Positions 48,842 through 61,469 are shown, counted from the stretch's first letter. The stretch: 64,000 nucleotides of DNA from Bradyrhizobium diversitatis (GCF_016031635.1 NZ_JACEGD010000011.1:310001-374000), one strand, 5' to 3'. Program-made: numbers and translations. The notes: generated by a model from the sequence alone, not told the origin.

Positions 48842-50047
48842 TCAGCGCGCATCCGCCGGCGCGCGCTGCTTGAGCAGTCGGGCGCAGACGAGGCCCAGCA
48901 CGACCATGATCGCGGCGCTCGCGAACAGCGTCGGCATCTTGCCGGCGTGCTGGAGCCCGAAGCCATAGGCGAGCGGCCCCACGGTCTGCCCCATGAAGAA
49001 GAAGAACGAATGCAGCGACAGCGCGGTGGCACGCGCCTCGACCGAAAGCTCGCTGGCAAAGACCTGGAGACAGCCATGGGCGATGTAGAACCCCCAGCCC
49101 ATCACGACGAGGCTCAGCGCCTGAACCTCCCAGCGCGGACCGAAAGCCACGGCGACGAGCTGCGAGGCCACCAGCGCCATGCCCGCGATCATCATGCCCT
49201 TCACGCCCAGCCAAGGCAGCAGGCGCGACACCGTCAGCGTGTAGAACAGGCCGCCGACCGCAAAGCCGGCGATGACGATGCCGGCGATCGACAGCGAGGT
49301 CTGGCCGAGCTCGAACTGGAACGAAGCGATGTAGGGAAACAGGCCGAGCACGCAGCAACCTTCGATGAACACCGCCGAGTAGCAGACATAGGCGTTCGGA
49401 TTGGTGAAGATGGTGCGATAGCCGGCCTTCAGCGCCGACAGGCTCGTCTTCGGCGGATGCTTGACCTTGGCGCCGCGGAAGCCGGCCGCAACGGCGATCG
49501 AGGCGACGATCACGAGCGCGCCGAGCACCGCCAGCACCCCACGCCAGCCGAGGAAATCGCCGATCAGGCCGGAAGCCGAGGCGCCAAGCAGATTGCCGGT
49601 CATGGCGCCGGCGAGCGTGCGGCTGATCGCGACCTGGCGTTTGTCGGGCCCGACGAGATCGCTTGTGAGGCTCAGCGCCACCGGAAACACGCCGCCGGAG
49701 CCGATGCCGGCGAGGATGCGGGTCGCGAATAAAACCGAGAACGAGGACGAGAGCGCGCCGAGGATGTTGGCAAGGCCGAGCAGCGCGAGGCAGCCGATCA
49801 TCAGCCGCGTCTTCCCGAACAGATCGGCGGCGGCGCCGATGATCGGCTGGATGATCGAGAAGGTAAAAGCGAACACCGCGGCAAAGCCCGCGGCAGTGGC
49901 GATGCTGACGCCAAAATCCTCGGCGACGTGCGGCAGCACTGGATCCAGCGCGCGTGCCGAAAGTGCAGCAGCGAAGCTCGCGCCTGATATGACGTAGAGC
50001 GCTGTCGGCAAGCCGTGATCGTGCGGCCGCGCCTCGCCTTCCTGCAT
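48842..50047 (-). CDS. MFS transporter
   Basis: A 401-residue major facilitator with about 12 membrane segments and a DHA1-like layout. Loop 2-3 has the family motif as GAAADLFGKTRLMIGC (G-x-x-x-D-x-x-G-x-x), and TM5 has an ARILAGIGSGGVFPVALSLTSDLVG segment similar to drug exporters. The substrate is not predictable. Its ATG overlaps the kdsA stop by one base (TGATG), so the two are translationally coupled, but whether the function is related to KDO is unknown. Confidence 0.92.
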   Translation of the reverse strand: MQEGEARPHDHGLPTALYVISGASFAAALSARALDPVLPHVAEDFGVSIATAAGFAAVFAFTFSIIQPIIGAAADLFGKTRLMIGCLALLGLANILGALSSSFSVLFATRILAGIGSGGVFPVALSLTSDLVGPDKRQVAISRTLAGAMTGNLLGASASGLIGDFLGWRGVLAVLGALVIVASIAVAAGFRGAKVKHPPKTSLSALKAGYRTIFTNPNAYVCYSAVFIEGCCVLGLFPYIASFQFELGQTSLSIAGIVIAGFAVGGLFYTLTVSRLLPWLGVKGMMIAGMALVASQLVAVAFGPRWEVQALSLVVMGWGFYIAHGCLQVFASELSVEARATALSLHSFFFFMGQTVGPLAYGFGLQHAGKMPTLFASAAIMVVLGLVCARLLKQRAPADAR

Positions 50048-50895
50048 CAGCGCGGATTCTTTGCGAGCGCGTCGAATGCCATCAGCCTGGCGATCAGCGC
50101 CTCGAACTCCCGTAGCGGCACCATGTTCGGTCCGTCCGAGGGCGCGCGGTCGGGATCAGGATGGGTCTCGATGAACACGCCGGCAACGCCGACCGCAACG
50201 GCCGCGCGTGCGAGCACCGGCACGAATTCGCGCTCGCCGCCCGAGGAGGTCCCCTTCCCGCCGGGCTGCTGCACCGAATGGGTGGCGTCGAAGATCACGG
50301 GCGCGCCGGTGGTACGCGCCAGGATCGGCAGCGCGCGCATGTCGGAGACGAGCGTGTTGTAGCCGAAGGACACGCCGCGCTCGGTGACGAGCACGTTGGG
50401 ATTGTCGGCGCCGGTGATCTTGCTCACGACATTGGCCATGTCCCAGGGCGCCAGGAACTGGCCCTTCTTGACGTTGACGACCTTGCCGGTTGCGGCCGCG
50501 GCGAGAAGGAGATCGGTCTGGCGGCACAGGAACGCGGGGATCTGCAAGATGTCCACGGCCTGCGCCACCTCGGCGCATTGCGTGGCCTCGTGCACGTCGG
50601 TCAGCACCGGCAGGCCAAGCGCGGATCGGATCTCCGCGAAGATCGGCAGCGACTGGGCGAGACCAAGCCCGCGCGCCGCCGATGCGCTGGTGCGGTTGGC
50701 CTTGTCGAAGGAGGTCTTGTAGACGAGGCCGATGTTCAGCCGCGCGGCGATCTCCTTCAGCGCGGAGGCGACCTCCAGCGCATGCTGGCGGCTCTCGAGC
50801 TGGCACGGTCCGGCAATGACCGAGATCGGCAGATCATTGCCGAACTTGACCGTGCCAATGGTGACGACCGGCGCCGCTGAATTCGAAGAGCTCAA
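50047..50895 (-). CDS. kdsA: KDO-8-phosphate synthase
   Basis: Condenses arabinose 5-phosphate and phosphoenolpyruvate to KDO-8-phosphate for lipopolysaccharide. The 282-residue protein has the [10 protein letters not shown] start of the catalytic barrel, [36 protein letters not shown] and [14 protein letters not shown]. The TTG at 50895 with GAGGGA seven bases upstream gives the best start; an ATG at 50946 would add 17 residues of low similarity. The MFS gene follows with a 1-base overlap. Confidence 0.96.
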   Translation of the reverse strand: MSSSNSAAPVVTIGTVKFGNDLPISVIAGPCQLESRQHALEVASALKEIAARLNIGLVYKTSFDKANRTSASAARGLGLAQSLPIFAEIRSALGLPVLTDVHEATQCAEVAQAVDILQIPAFLCRQTDLLLAAAATGKVVNVKKGQFLAPWDMANVVSKITGADNPNVLVTERGVSFGYNTLVSDMRALPILARTTGAPVIFDATHSVQQPGGKGTSSGGEREFVPVLARAAVAVGVAGVFIETHPDPDRAPSDGPNMVPLREFEALIARLMAFDALAKNPR

Positions 50896-51021
50896 GACAA
50901 ATCCCTCGTTTCGGCGCGACCATAGCCCCCACGAAGGTCGGATCAACCCTATTCGGTCCGGGCGGCCCGAATATCAGGGTTGCGCCGGCGCCGCCGGCGC
51001 CGCCCTTGCATCGGCAGGTTC

Positions 51022-51348
51022 CTACTTCACGGCCGAGAAGGCAGTCGGCGTCAGGAGCTGGCTGACGATATTGCCGACGATCTGGCCGTCGGCTTCACTC
51101 TCGGCGCGCGCTTTCATCCAGTCCGGATCGGTCATGAACTTGCCCCACTTCGTCTCGCGCTCGGCAAGCGACTCCCAGGCCAGGAAATAGGTCAGCTCCT
51201 GGTTCGATTCGCCGATCAGCGTCGTGAAGAACCCGGCCTGCTTGATGCCGTGCTTCTCCCAAAGCTTCAGCGTGACGGTCTCGAACCGCCTCAAGAGCGC
51301 CGGCAGGCGGCCGGGCACGCAGCGATAGACGCGCATTTCGTAGATCAT
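51022..51348 (-). CDS. NIPSNAP-family protein
   Basis: A 108-residue ferredoxin-like-fold protein (MIYEMRVYRCVPGRLPALLRRFE...TYFLAWESLAERETKW...MTDPDW). The YxxRxY start and the AWESLAER core are those of NIPSNAP domains, small stress- or metabolism-related proteins without known catalysis. GGGAGG lies six bases before the ATG. It is divergent from the OmpR-type regulator. Confidence 0.9.
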   Translation of the reverse strand: MIYEMRVYRCVPGRLPALLRRFETVTLKLWEKHGIKQAGFFTTLIGESNQELTYFLAWESLAERETKWGKFMTDPDWMKARAESEADGQIVGNIVSQLLTPTAFSAVK

Positions 51349-51536
51349 TCATGTTCCTCCCTGAACAGGTCCGGCGGTTATAGCGGCTGGCCCCGACGGT
51401 GTCTTGAGCCCGGCCCGGCCGCCCCTGTGGCGTTCTGCGCATGGCTTGAGCTTCCGGCGCTGCATCAGACTCCCGCAATGCTGCCGCAATGATCGGGCCG
51501 CTAGAAAGGCTCAGTTGCGGTTCAGGTGCCTGTTAC

Positions 51537-52211
51537 ATGCGGATTTTGCTCGTCGAGGATGAAGCGGAGATGGCCGGTGCGCTGGCCTCGGCGCTGAAGC
51601 GCTACGACATGGTGGTGGACCATGCCCCGACGCTCGCCGAGGCGGAGGAGGCCATTTCCGCCGACGTCCATGCCGCCGTCCTGCTCGACCGCCAGCTTCC
51701 CGACGGCGATGGCCTTGCCCTGATCCCAAAGCTCCGCGCGCGCGCCGACGGCGTACCGATCATCGTCCTGACTGCGCGCGGGGAGCTCGCCGACCGCATC
51801 GCCGGGCTCGACGGCGGCGCCGACGACTATCTGGCAAAACCGTTTGCAGTCGAGGAGCTGCTGGCGCGGCTGCGCGCAGTGCTGCGGCGGCCCGCCGGCC
51901 TCTCCCCCGAAATCATCCGCGCGGGCCGCCTCGCCTTCGATGTCGGCCATCGCGAGGCCAGCATCGACGGCCAGCCGTTCGAGCTGCCGCGCCGCGAGCT
52001 CCTGGTGCTGGAAGCCTTGGTTCGTCGCATGGGCCGAACCGTACTGCGCTCGGCGCTGGAAGAGGCGGTCTACAATTTCGACGACGAGATCCAGTCGAAC
52101 GCGCTCGACACGCATGTCTCGAGGCTGCGGCGAAAGCTCGCGGAAGCCGATGCGGGTATCGAGATCCACGGCATTCGCGGCGTTGGTTATCTGCTCAAGA
52201 AGTTGCCATGA
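51537..52211 (+). CDS. OmpR/PhoB-type response regulator
   Basis: A 224-residue winged-helix regulator: acidic pocket LLVEDEAEM, phospho-acceptor Asp51 in AAVLLDRQLPDG, Lys in YLAKPF, and a C-terminal Trans_Reg_C domain (LPRRELLVLEALVRRMGRTVLRSALEEAVY...VHGIRGVGYLLK-like IHGIRGVGYLL). The ATG at 51537 (MRILLVEDE) is the standard start. Its stop overlaps the start of the kinase gene as ATGA. Closest style is QseB/TctD-type. Confidence 0.93.
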   Translation: MRILLVEDEAEMAGALASALKRYDMVVDHAPTLAEAEEAISADVHAAVLLDRQLPDGDGLALIPKLRARADGVPIIVLTARGELADRIAGLDGGADDYLAKPFAVEELLARLRAVLRRPAGLSPEIIRAGRLAFDVGHREASIDGQPFELPRRELLVLEALVRRMGRTVLRSALEEAVYNFDDEIQSNALDTHVSRLRRKLAEADAGIEIHGIRGVGYLLKKLP

Positions 52212-53584
52212 GCAAGCACGACGATCCCTATTGCTTGCGCTCGCGGCTGAGCTGGCGCCTGCTCTCGCTTCAGGCCGCGATCCTGGTCGCGCTGGTTGCA
52301 ATCGTCCTCGCCGGGCTTTGCGCCTCCGGCTTCGTGCTGGCCGAGAGGGACGAGGACCGAGTCATCGATGTCGTCCAGCGCGCGCTCACGCGCGACGCGC
52401 AAGGCGAATTGGCTTTGCGGCCGACGGCCGAGCTGAAACAGTTGCGGAGTGAGACGCCAGACCTCTGGTTCCTGGTGCGCGACCGGCTGGGGCGTTCGCT
52501 CAGCGAAGGCACCGTGCCGGCCGAATTCGCTACGATCGGCGGTGGTCTCGACCAGATCAGCCAGGCGCGGCTCGGCTGGCAGCTGCTCGAGGACGATCCG
52601 CGCAAGCCGGCGGCGCGGCTGAAGCGGGTCGACACCGACGCCGGCAATGTGCAGGTCATCACCGCAACGCAAGGACGTCTCACCGGCGCCAAGGCGCTGT
52701 TCACGACCTCACTCGCGTTCCTCGGCATTGCCCTGCCCGGCCTGCTGCTGATGGGAACGGCGACGTTCATCGCAACGCCGATGATCGTGCGGAGCACGTT
52801 TAGGGGGCTCGATTCCGCAGCGGACGAGGCACGGCGCATCGATATTCATCAGCGCGGCGCGCGGCTTCCGGTGGAGCGGATCCCGCTGGAGGTGCTGCCG
52901 CTCGTGACCGCGATCAACGACGCGCTGGCGCGGCTCGACCAGGGCTATACCCGCCACAGGCGCTTCGTTGCGGATGCGGCGCACGAGCTTCGCACACCGA
53001 TCGCGATTCTGAACACGCGGCTGGAATCGCTTGCCCCAGGACCGGACAAGACCCGCCTGCTGGAAGATTCCGCACGGCTGGCGACGCTCGCCGACCAGCT
53101 GCTCGATATCCAGCGGCTCGACCATTGCTGCCATCCCTTCACCAGCGTCAATCTCGCCGCCGTTGCGCAAAGCGTCGCCGCCGACCTCGCGCCGCTGGCG
53201 ATTGCCGCCGGCTACGAGCTGGCGCTTGATGCGCCGGCGACACCGGTCGAGACGACCGGCGATGCGGCAGCCCTTGAGCGCGCACTGACCAATCTCGTGC
53301 AGAACGCGATCCAGCACGGCCCTCGCCGCGGCGCGATCGGGATTCGCGTCAGCAGGCCCGCGACTATCGAGGTTACCGATGAAGGCCCCGGAATTCCTGC
53401 CGATCAGCGCGAACAGATCTTCGAGCCGTTCTATCGGCTGATGCCGCTCGATCGCGGCGCCGGCCTCGGCCTCAACATGGTGCGCGAGATCGTGCAGCTA
53501 CATGGCGGCCAAGTCTCCGTAGCGGACGGGCCGGAGGGCGGAGCCTGTTTTCGGATGACGCTGCCGCCGGTCCGACAGAGTTGA
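52208..53584 (+). CDS. Membrane sensor histidine kinase (QseC/TctE type)
   Basis: A 458-residue sensor kinase with an N-terminal TM segment (about residues 18-44), a short periplasmic domain, a second TM (about 160-185), a HAMP-like linker, HisKA with phospho-acceptor His259 in DAAHELRTPIAI, and HATPase_c ending in GAGLGLNMVREIVQLHGG. It is the cognate partner of the overlapping regulator. The input signal is unknown. A PmtA-like methyltransferase gene follows after 111 bp. Confidence 0.93.
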   Translation: MSKHDDPYCLRSRLSWRLLSLQAAILVALVAIVLAGLCASGFVLAERDEDRVIDVVQRALTRDAQGELALRPTAELKQLRSETPDLWFLVRDRLGRSLSEGTVPAEFATIGGGLDQISQARLGWQLLEDDPRKPAARLKRVDTDAGNVQVITATQGRLTGAKALFTTSLAFLGIALPGLLLMGTATFIATPMIVRSTFRGLDSAADEARRIDIHQRGARLPVERIPLEVLPLVTAINDALARLDQGYTRHRRFVADAAHELRTPIAILNTRLESLAPGPDKTRLLEDSARLATLADQLLDIQRLDHCCHPFTSVNLAAVAQSVAADLAPLAIAAGYELALDAPATPVETTGDAAALERALTNLVQNAIQHGPRRGAIGIRVSRPATIEVTDEGPGIPADQREQIFEPFYRLMPLDRGAGLGLNMVREIVQLHGGQVSVADGPEGGACFRMTLPPVRQS

Positions 53585-53695
53585 TTCAATCCGCATTCGC
53601 CGCTGAAGCGCAATGCAGTCGCAATGCACCTCCGCAACATTGCATCCGTCTCACCTCTGATCTCAGGAGGTGCAAACCAAGATGCCGGAGTGCGC

Positions 53696-54358
53696 ATGCC
53701 CAACGATTTCCTTTCCTTCTTCCTGTCCTGGATGTCGTCCCCGCGTCTGGTCGGCGCAGTCGCACCGTCGGGTGCGGCGCTCGCCGATCTCATCACGCGC
53801 GAGATCAGCGCATCGACGGGGCCGATTCTCGAGCTCGGGCCCGGCACCGGCGCATTCACCTACAAGCTGCTCAAACGCGGCGTCCGGCCGCAGGATCTCA
53901 CGCTGATCGAATACGGCTCCGACTTCATGAAGCTCCTGCAAGTGCGCTTTCCCGGGGCGCGCGTGCTGTGGATGGACGCAGGCCGGCTTGCGAGCGAGCG
54001 CCTCTATGACGGCGCCCCCGTCGGCGCGGTCGTGAGCGGCCTGCCGCTGCTCAACATGTCGAGGCGCAAGGTCATCTCGATCCTCAGCGGCGCGTTCAGT
54101 TATGTCCGTCCCGGTGGCGCCTTCTACCAGTTCACCTATGGTATGAGCTGCCCGGTGCCGCGGCCCGTGCTCGACCGGCTGGGCCTGCGCGCAAAGCTCG
54201 TGGATCGCGCCTTGCTGAACGTGCCGCCGGCCGCGGTCTACAGGCTGACGCGGCGGCCACAGATGAAGTTGATCACGGGATCGCTTGCGCCTCAACCATC
54301 GGCGCGGGTCGCGCCGGCGCCGATGCATCACGCGCGCGACCACTCCGCCGCGCGCTGA
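53696..54358 (+). CDS. pmtA: PmtA-like phospholipid N-methyltransferase
   Basis: A 220-residue class I SAM-dependent methyltransferase with the SAM-binding LELGPGTGAFTYKLL motif, then AVVSGLPLLNMSRRKVISIL and GAFYQFTYGMSCPVPRPVLDRLGL. This word order matches rhizobial PmtA, which methylates phosphatidylethanolamine towards phosphatidylcholine. Bradyrhizobium has several such enzymes, so the exact step (PE, MMPE or DMPE) is not predictable. The ATG at 53696 has GGAG five bases upstream; the frame continues to 53624. It is downstream of the two-component system and may belong to its regulon (inference). Confidence 0.85.
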   Translation: MPNDFLSFFLSWMSSPRLVGAVAPSGAALADLITREISASTGPILELGPGTGAFTYKLLKRGVRPQDLTLIEYGSDFMKLLQVRFPGARVLWMDAGRLASERLYDGAPVGAVVSGLPLLNMSRRKVISILSGAFSYVRPGGAFYQFTYGMSCPVPRPVLDRLGLRAKLVDRALLNVPPAAVYRLTRRPQMKLITGSLAPQPSARVAPAPMHHARDHSAAR

Positions 54359-54362
54359 GCGG

Positions 54363-56006
<1,644 letters not shown>

Positions 56007-56160
56007 CTAATCCCCTAAATTCGATTCGCCAAAGCGATTCGTATTCCGCCCCAAAAGATTTTGCGGGCTGTGGGTGAGCCAGAACTAACAGTGGTGACAG
56101 TGCCTTGATGGGGATTGTTGATGCAGGACGGTAGCGACCGGCCTGCATGGCCCCCCTGCT

Positions 56161-56544
56161 TTATTGCGAGCGCGGCACCTGCGGACCTGACGGCGCCTGG
56201 TTCTGCTGCTCGTCAGCCTTCTTCAGCGAATCCAGGATGCCGCCCGAGGTCGGCGGCGCGATCGGCGATCCGCCGGCCGGCTGGGTCTGCGACGCAGGCG
56301 TGCCAATGATCGATGACGGCTTGCGGTCGTAGCCGGCGTACCAGGACAGGAACAGACTGGTGAGAAAGAAACCGACGGCCAGGATCGCGGTGGTCCGCGT
56401 CAGAAGGTTCGCGGTACCGCGGCTCGACATGAAGCCGGCGCCCCCGCCCATGCCGAGCCCGCCGCCTTCCGACTTCTGGAGCAGGACGGTGCCGATCATG
56501 ACGGCGACGATCATGAGGTGGATGACGATGACAACGGTCTGCAT
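56161..56544 (-). CDS. secG: Preprotein translocase subunit SecG
   Basis: Inner-membrane component of the SecYEG channel. The 127-residue protein has two TM segments (TVVIVIHLMIVAVMIGTVLLQ near the start and TAILAVGFFLTSLFLSWYAG) separated by the cytoplasmic KSEGGGLGMGGGAGFMSSRG loop typical of SecG, then a Pro/Gln-rich tail. It lies between tpiA upstream and pyrG downstream, the usual alphaproteobacterial tpiA-secG-pyrG order. Confidence 0.95.
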   Translation of the reverse strand: MQTVVIVIHLMIVAVMIGTVLLQKSEGGGLGMGGGAGFMSSRGTANLLTRTTAILAVGFFLTSLFLSWYAGYDRKPSSIIGTPASQTQPAGGSPIAPPTSGGILDSLKKADEQQNQAPSGPQVPRSQ

Positions 56545-56695
56545 AATATCCTTCCGTCACAAGCGGACGGCGCCTGACGGCGGCCGATCGCGCTTCGCGG
56601 TTTTCCTGAAGTTGCGCGGTGTTACACGATCGGGAGGCGTATTGCCACCCCCGATCGGATCCGAACCCAACGGTTTGAACGAGCCCGGGCAGCGC

Positions 56696-57454
56696 TTAGT
56701 TAGGACAGCCTTTGGCGATCGCAAGGAAATCGGCTGCTTTCAGGCTGGCGCCGCCGACCAGCGCGCCGTTGACGTTTTTCACCGCCATCAGTTCAGCCGC
56801 ATTCGAGGGCTTGACCGATCCGCCGTAGAGGATGCGCATTCCGGCACCTTCGGCTTTGAACCGGGAGATCAGGAGTTCCCGGATAAAGCCATGAATCTGC
56901 TCGACATCCTTGGCTGTCGGCGTCAGCCCGGTGCCGATCGCCCAGACCGGCTCGTAGGCCACGACCAGATTGGCTGCGGTGGAGGCGTCTGGCAGTGAAC
57001 CGTTCAGCTGGCTGCGCAGGACGTCCAGGGTTTGGCCGGCATCGCGCTGGCCTTGCGTCTCGCCGATACAGACGATCGCCGTCGCCCCGGCGCGCCAGGC
57101 GGCTTCGGCCTTCTGGCGGACCAGAGCATCGCCTTCGCCGTGGTCGGCGCGGCGCTCGGAATGGCCGACGATGATGGCGGTTGCACCCGCATCCACCAGC
57201 ATTTCGGCGGCGACATCGCCGGTATGGGCGCCGGACGCCTTGGGATGGCAGTCCTGGGCCCCCACCGCGACCTTTTCGCCGCGCGCCTTGTCGGCGAAGG
57301 CGGCGACCAGGGTCGCCGGCGGGCAAACCAGCAGGTCGGCCTTGCCGGCTACGTCTGCCGCACCGTTGAGCATGGCGTCGAATTCGGCAGCCTGGGCTTT
57401 CAGCCCGTTCATTTTCCAGTTGCCGGCAATCAGCGGTCGGATGGCGTCGGTCAT
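56696..57454 (-). CDS. tpiA: Triosephosphate isomerase
   Basis: Interconverts dihydroxyacetone phosphate and glyceraldehyde 3-phosphate. From the ATG at 57454 ([17 protein letters not shown]) it has 252 residues, with Lys14 in AGNWKMNG, the catalytic His in VGHSERR, catalytic Glu in [13 protein letters not shown] and the phosphate loop in ILYGGSVKP. The longer open frame upstream is not coding. Divergent from the PpiD-like gene across about 270 bp. Confidence 0.97.
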   Translation of the reverse strand: MTDAIRPLIAGNWKMNGLKAQAAEFDAMLNGAADVAGKADLLVCPPATLVAAFADKARGEKVAVGAQDCHPKASGAHTGDVAAEMLVDAGATAIIVGHSERRADHGEGDALVRQKAEAAWRAGATAIVCIGETQGQRDAGQTLDVLRSQLNGSLPDASTAANLVVAYEPVWAIGTGLTPTAKDVEQIHGFIRELLISRFKAEGAGMRILYGGSVKPSNAAELMAVKNVNGALVGGASLKAADFLAIAKGCPN

Positions 57455-57723
57455 GTCAGGGTCCAGCAAAATGAGGTTTGTGGATGCGCTAGCAGAGCTC
57501 TCGCGGCAGTTCCAGATTCTTGTTTTGACGCGTTTTCTTGAAGCGAACCGGGTCCGCTTCGCTGGAAAACGCTTTGGGGCCTCAGTCTCGAGCGGCCGCG
57601 TGAGGCGAGGTTGCGGGGGGAAAGCCGCCACTTTATGATGAACTATCAATTTGGTGACGCGCTTTTGCGGAATCTGCATTAAGACGCGCTCCGTTCCCCT
57701 CCTGACCAAACAAGTTGGACCAA

Positions 57724-59622
57724 ATGCTTCGAGGAATGCGCAAGGCCTCATCAAACTGGCTCGGCAAGACCATCATGGCCATTGTGATGGGCGTGTTGAT
57801 CATCAGTTTCGGCATTTGGGGCATCGCCGACATCTTCAAGGGCTTCGGGCAGTCCACGGTGGCCAAAATCGGCAGCACGGAGATTTCGCTCAACGAGTTC
57901 CGCCAGATCTACACCGACCGCCTCCAGCAGATCAGCCGCCAGTTCGGCCGGCCGTTGACGCCCGACCAGGCCCGCGCCTTCGGCATCGATCGCCAGGTGC
58001 TCCAGCAGACCATCGCGGAAGCCGCCCTCGACGAAGAGGCGCGCCGGCTCGGGCTCGGCCAGACCGACGACCAGATCCGCCAGGTCATCATGAACGATCC
58101 CAACTTCAAGGGTGTCGGCGGCAATTTCGATGCGAACCGCTTCCAGGCCGTGATCCGCAATTTCGGCTATACCGAGCAGCGCTACGTCGCCGAGCAACGC
58201 AAGGTGTCGCTGCGCCGCCAGATCACCGGCACGATCGGCGCCGGCCTTGAGCCGCCGAAGGCCATGATCGACGCGCTCACGCGCTTCCAGAACGAGCAGC
58301 GCTCCATTGAATTCGTCAAGCTCGACGCCGCGCAGGCAGGCACCATCGACGCGCCCTCGCCCGAAGCCCTCGCCACCTATTTCGAGGATCACAAGGTCCA
58401 GTTCCGCGCGCCCGAATACCGCAAGATCGCCTTCGTCGTGATCTCGCCGGAAGACATCGGCAAATGGACCGAGGTCTCGGACGAGGACGCCAGGAAGGTG
58501 TTCGAGCAGCGCAAGGACCGGCTCGGCACGCCGGAGAAGCGACAAATCCAGCAGATCGTGTTTCCGAACGTCGCCGACGCGCAAGCGGCACGCGAGCGTC
58601 TCGTCGGCGGGCTGTCGTTCGAAGACCTCGGCAAGGAGCGTGGGCTGAGTGCCTCCGACATCGACCTCGGGCTCGTGACCAAGTCTTCGCTCACTCCCGC
58701 GGTCGGCGACGCCGCCTTCGCACTTCCCGTCGGGGAGATCAGCCAGCCGATCCAGGGCGCTCTCGGCACCTCCATTGTCAGGGTCGACAAGATCGAGCCG
58801 GGCAAAGAGGCGGACTACGCCAGCCTTGCCGGCGACATCAAGCGCGAGATCGCGACCGAGCGCGCGCGCGTCAAGGTCGCCGATCTCCGCGACAAGATGG
58901 AAGACGAGCGCGGCGGCGGCTCCAGCGTGATCGACGCGGCGCAGAAGCTGGGCCTCACCGCCGTGACCATCGACGCCGTCGACCGCTCCGGCCGCGCCCC
59001 GAACGGCGAGCCGGTCGCCAGCATCCCGCAGGGTCTCGACGTGGTGTCGCAAGCCTTCAACACCGACGTCGGCGTCGACAACGACGCAATCTCGTTCAAG
59101 GGCGGCTATGTCTGGTACGACGTGCTCGCCATCACGCCCTCGCGCGACCGAAATCTCGACGAGGTCCGCGACCAGGTCGAGGCGCGCTGGCGCCAGGACC
59201 AGATCGCGGCCAGGCTGAAGGCCAAGGCGACGGAGATGGTGCAGAAGCTCGAAGCAGGCGGCAAGCTCGCTGACGAGGCCGCCGCTGTTGGCGCCAAGGT
59301 CGAGACCGCGACCGGCTTCAAGCGCGACGACTCGCCCGCCGGCGTGCCCGCCACCCTCGTGTCGGCCGCCTTCCGTACCGCCAAGGACGGCGTCGGACAG
59401 ACGGCCGTGAGCGGCGGCAGCGAGGTCATCGTCTTCCGCGTCACCGACATCGTCGATCCCGCGGTCGATGCCGCCTCCGACGCGGTCAAGAAGCTGAAGG
59501 AGAGCCTCGACCGGGCCCTGACCGAGGAGCAGGTTGCCTCCTACGTCAACAAGCTCGAGACCGACATCGGGACCACCATCAATCAGGCCGCCTTCGCGCA
59601 GGTGACCGGCGTGAACCAGTGA
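57724..59622 (+). CDS. ppiD: PpiD-like membrane-anchored periplasmic peptidyl-prolyl isomerase
   Basis: A 632-residue chaperone of the SurA-N/parvulin type. A single N-terminal TM segment (about residues 15-35, [19 protein letters not shown]) anchors it to the inner membrane, followed by a SurA-like N-terminal domain ([20 protein letters not shown]) and a degenerate parvulin domain ([23 protein letters not shown]...[12 protein letters not shown]). I use the ATG at 57724; a TTG three codons earlier is possible. It starts the run ppiD-trpD-trpC-moaC, with trpD 14 bp downstream. Confidence 0.93.
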   Translation: MLRGMRKASSNWLGKTIMAIVMGVLIISFGIWGIADIFKGFGQSTVAKIGSTEISLNEFRQIYTDRLQQISRQFGRPLTPDQARAFGIDRQVLQQTIAEAALDEEARRLGLGQTDDQIRQVIMNDPNFKGVGGNFDANRFQAVIRNFGYTEQRYVAEQRKVSLRRQITGTIGAGLEPPKAMIDALTRFQNEQRSIEFVKLDAAQAGTIDAPSPEALATYFEDHKVQFRAPEYRKIAFVVISPEDIGKWTEVSDEDARKVFEQRKDRLGTPEKRQIQQIVFPNVADAQAARERLVGGLSFEDLGKERGLSASDIDLGLVTKSSLTPAVGDAAFALPVGEISQPIQGALGTSIVRVDKIEPGKEADYASLAGDIKREIATERARVKVADLRDKMEDERGGGSSVIDAAQKLGLTAVTIDAVDRSGRAPNGEPVASIPQGLDVVSQAFNTDVGVDNDAISFKGGYVWYDVLAITPSRDRNLDEVRDQVEARWRQDQIAARLKAKATEMVQKLEAGGKLADEAAAVGAKVETATGFKRDDSPAGVPATLVSAAFRTAKDGVGQTAVSGGSEVIVFRVTDIVDPAVDAASDAVKKLKESLDRALTEEQVASYVNKLETDIGTTINQAAFAQVTGVNQ

Positions 59623-59636
59623 GTTGAAAGCACGCG

Positions 59637-60650
59637 ATGGACGACCTGAAATCGATCATTGGAAAAGTGGCGACCGGCGCCAGCCTGTCGCGTGACGAAG
59701 CCGCTTCCGCCTTCGACGCCATGATGTCGGGCGAGGCCACGCCATCGCAGATGGGCGGGCTGCTGATGGCGCTGCGCGTGCGCGGTGAGACCGTGGACGA
59801 GATCACCGGCGCCGTTTCTGCGATGCGCTCCAAGATGCTGACCGTGACGGCGCCGCCCGAAGCCGTCGACATCGTCGGCACCGGCGGCGACGGCTCCGGC
59901 TCGGTCAACGTCTCGACCTGCGCCTCCTTCATCGTCTCGGGCGCCGGCGTGCCGGTCGCCAAGCACGGCAACCGCGCGCTGTCGTCGCGCTCGGGCGCCG
60001 CCGACGTGCTGGCCTCGCTCGGGGTGAAGATCGACCTGAAGCCGGAGCAGGTCGGACGCTGCGTGCGCGAATGCGGCATCGGCTTCATGTTCGCTCCCGC
60101 CCACCACCCCGCGATGAAGAACGTCGGCCCGACCCGGGTCGAACTTGCCACGCGCACGATCTTCAACCTGCTCGGCCCCCTGTCCAATCCGGCCGGCGTG
60201 AAGCGGCAGATGGTCGGCGTTTTCTCCAGGCAATGGGTGCAGCCGCTGGCGCAGGTGCTGAAGAACCTCGGCTCGGAATCCGCCTGGGTCGTGCATGGCT
60301 CCGACGGCCTCGACGAGATCACCCTCACCGGCCCGACCTTCGTCTCCGCGCTCCACAATGGCGAGATCCGGAATTTCGAGGTGACGCCCGAGGAGGCCGG
60401 ACTGTCGCGTTGCGAGGCCGGCGCGCTCAGGGGCGGTGACGCCGATGCCAATGCGATCGCGCTGCAAAGCGTGCTCGACGGCAAGCCGAGCCCCTATCGC
60501 GACGTGGCGCTGATCAACGCCGCGGCCGCGCTGGTCGTGGCCGGCCGCGCCAAGGACCTCAAGGAGGGCGTCGCGATCGGCGCCCGCTCGATCGACAGCG
60601 GCGCGGCCAACGCGAAGCTGAAGCACCTGGTCGCAGTCTCCAACAGCTGA
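59637..60650 (+). CDS. trpD: Anthranilate phosphoribosyltransferase
   Basis: Second step of tryptophan synthesis. The 337-residue protein has the PRPP-binding [22 protein letters not shown], the [21 protein letters not shown] anthranilate loop, [21 protein letters not shown] and [12 protein letters not shown]. Length is normal. It lies between the PpiD-like gene and trpC. The anthranilate synthase genes are not in the window, as expected in rhizobia where trpE(G) is separate. Confidence 0.97.
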   Translation: MDDLKSIIGKVATGASLSRDEAASAFDAMMSGEATPSQMGGLLMALRVRGETVDEITGAVSAMRSKMLTVTAPPEAVDIVGTGGDGSGSVNVSTCASFIVSGAGVPVAKHGNRALSSRSGAADVLASLGVKIDLKPEQVGRCVRECGIGFMFAPAHHPAMKNVGPTRVELATRTIFNLLGPLSNPAGVKRQMVGVFSRQWVQPLAQVLKNLGSESAWVVHGSDGLDEITLTGPTFVSALHNGEIRNFEVTPEEAGLSRCEAGALRGGDADANAIALQSVLDGKPSPYRDVALINAAAALVVAGRAKDLKEGVAIGARSIDSGAANAKLKHLVAVSNS

Positions 60651-60658
60651 ACTCCCGC

Positions 60659-61468
60659 ATGCCCGACATCCTGACCAAGATCGAGACCTATAAGCGCGAG
60701 GAGATCGCGGCAGCGAAGCGGACGCGTCCGCTCTCCGCCGTGGAGGCGCAAGCCAAGGCCGCATCCACGCCGCGTGGTTTCCTCCGCGCGATCAAGAGCA
60801 AGGTTGCCAACGGCGACTACGCGCTGATCGCCGAGATCAAGAAGGCCTCGCCCTCCAAGGGTCTCATCCGCGCCGATTTCGACCCGCCGGCACTCGCAAG
60901 AGCCTATGAGGCGGGCGGCGCGGCCTGTCTGTCGGTGCTGACGGATACGCCCTCGTTCCAGGGCCATCTCGACTTCCTGGTGGCGGCGCGCGCGGCAACG
61001 TCACTGCCGGTGCTGCGCAAGGATTTCATGTTCGACACCTATCAGGTGGTCGAGGCCCGCGCGCACGGCGCCGACTGCATCCTGATCATCATGGCGGCGC
61101 TCGATGATGCCGCCGCGAGGGATATCGAAGACGCCGCCGTCGCCCATGGCATGGACGTCCTGATCGAGATCCATGACCGCGCCGAGCTCGAGCGGGCGCT
61201 GAAGCTGCGGTCGCCGATGATCGGCGTCAACAACCGCAACCTGCGCACCTTCGAGACCACGCTTGCGACCAGCGAGGCGCTGGCGCCGCTGATCCCTCGG
61301 GACCGACTGATGGTCGGCGAGAGCGGTATCTTCACGCCAGAAGATCTCGCCCGGCTCGAGCGCGTCGGCATAGCGACGTTCCTCGTCGGTGAAAGCCTGA
61401 TGCGGCAGGCCGACGTCGCTGCGGCGACGCGCGCGCTGCTCGCGCGCAACACGATGGGCACGCGCTGA
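60659..61468 (+). CDS. trpC: Indole-3-glycerol phosphate synthase
   Basis: Fourth step of tryptophan synthesis, ring closure to indoleglycerol phosphate. The 269-residue protein has the IGPS signature ([22 protein letters not shown]), catalytic lysines in VLRKDFMFD and KKASPSKG, and [13 protein letters not shown]. It is a single-domain enzyme without fused TrpF. The stop is separated from the moaC start by one base. Confidence 0.97.
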   Translation: MPDILTKIETYKREEIAAAKRTRPLSAVEAQAKAASTPRGFLRAIKSKVANGDYALIAEIKKASPSKGLIRADFDPPALARAYEAGGAACLSVLTDTPSFQGHLDFLVAARAATSLPVLRKDFMFDTYQVVEARAHGADCILIIMAALDDAAARDIEDAAVAHGMDVLIEIHDRAELERALKLRSPMIGVNNRNLRTFETTLATSEALAPLIPRDRLMVGESGIFTPEDLARLERVGIATFLVGESLMRQADVAAATRALLARNTMGTR

Positions 61469-61469
61469 T

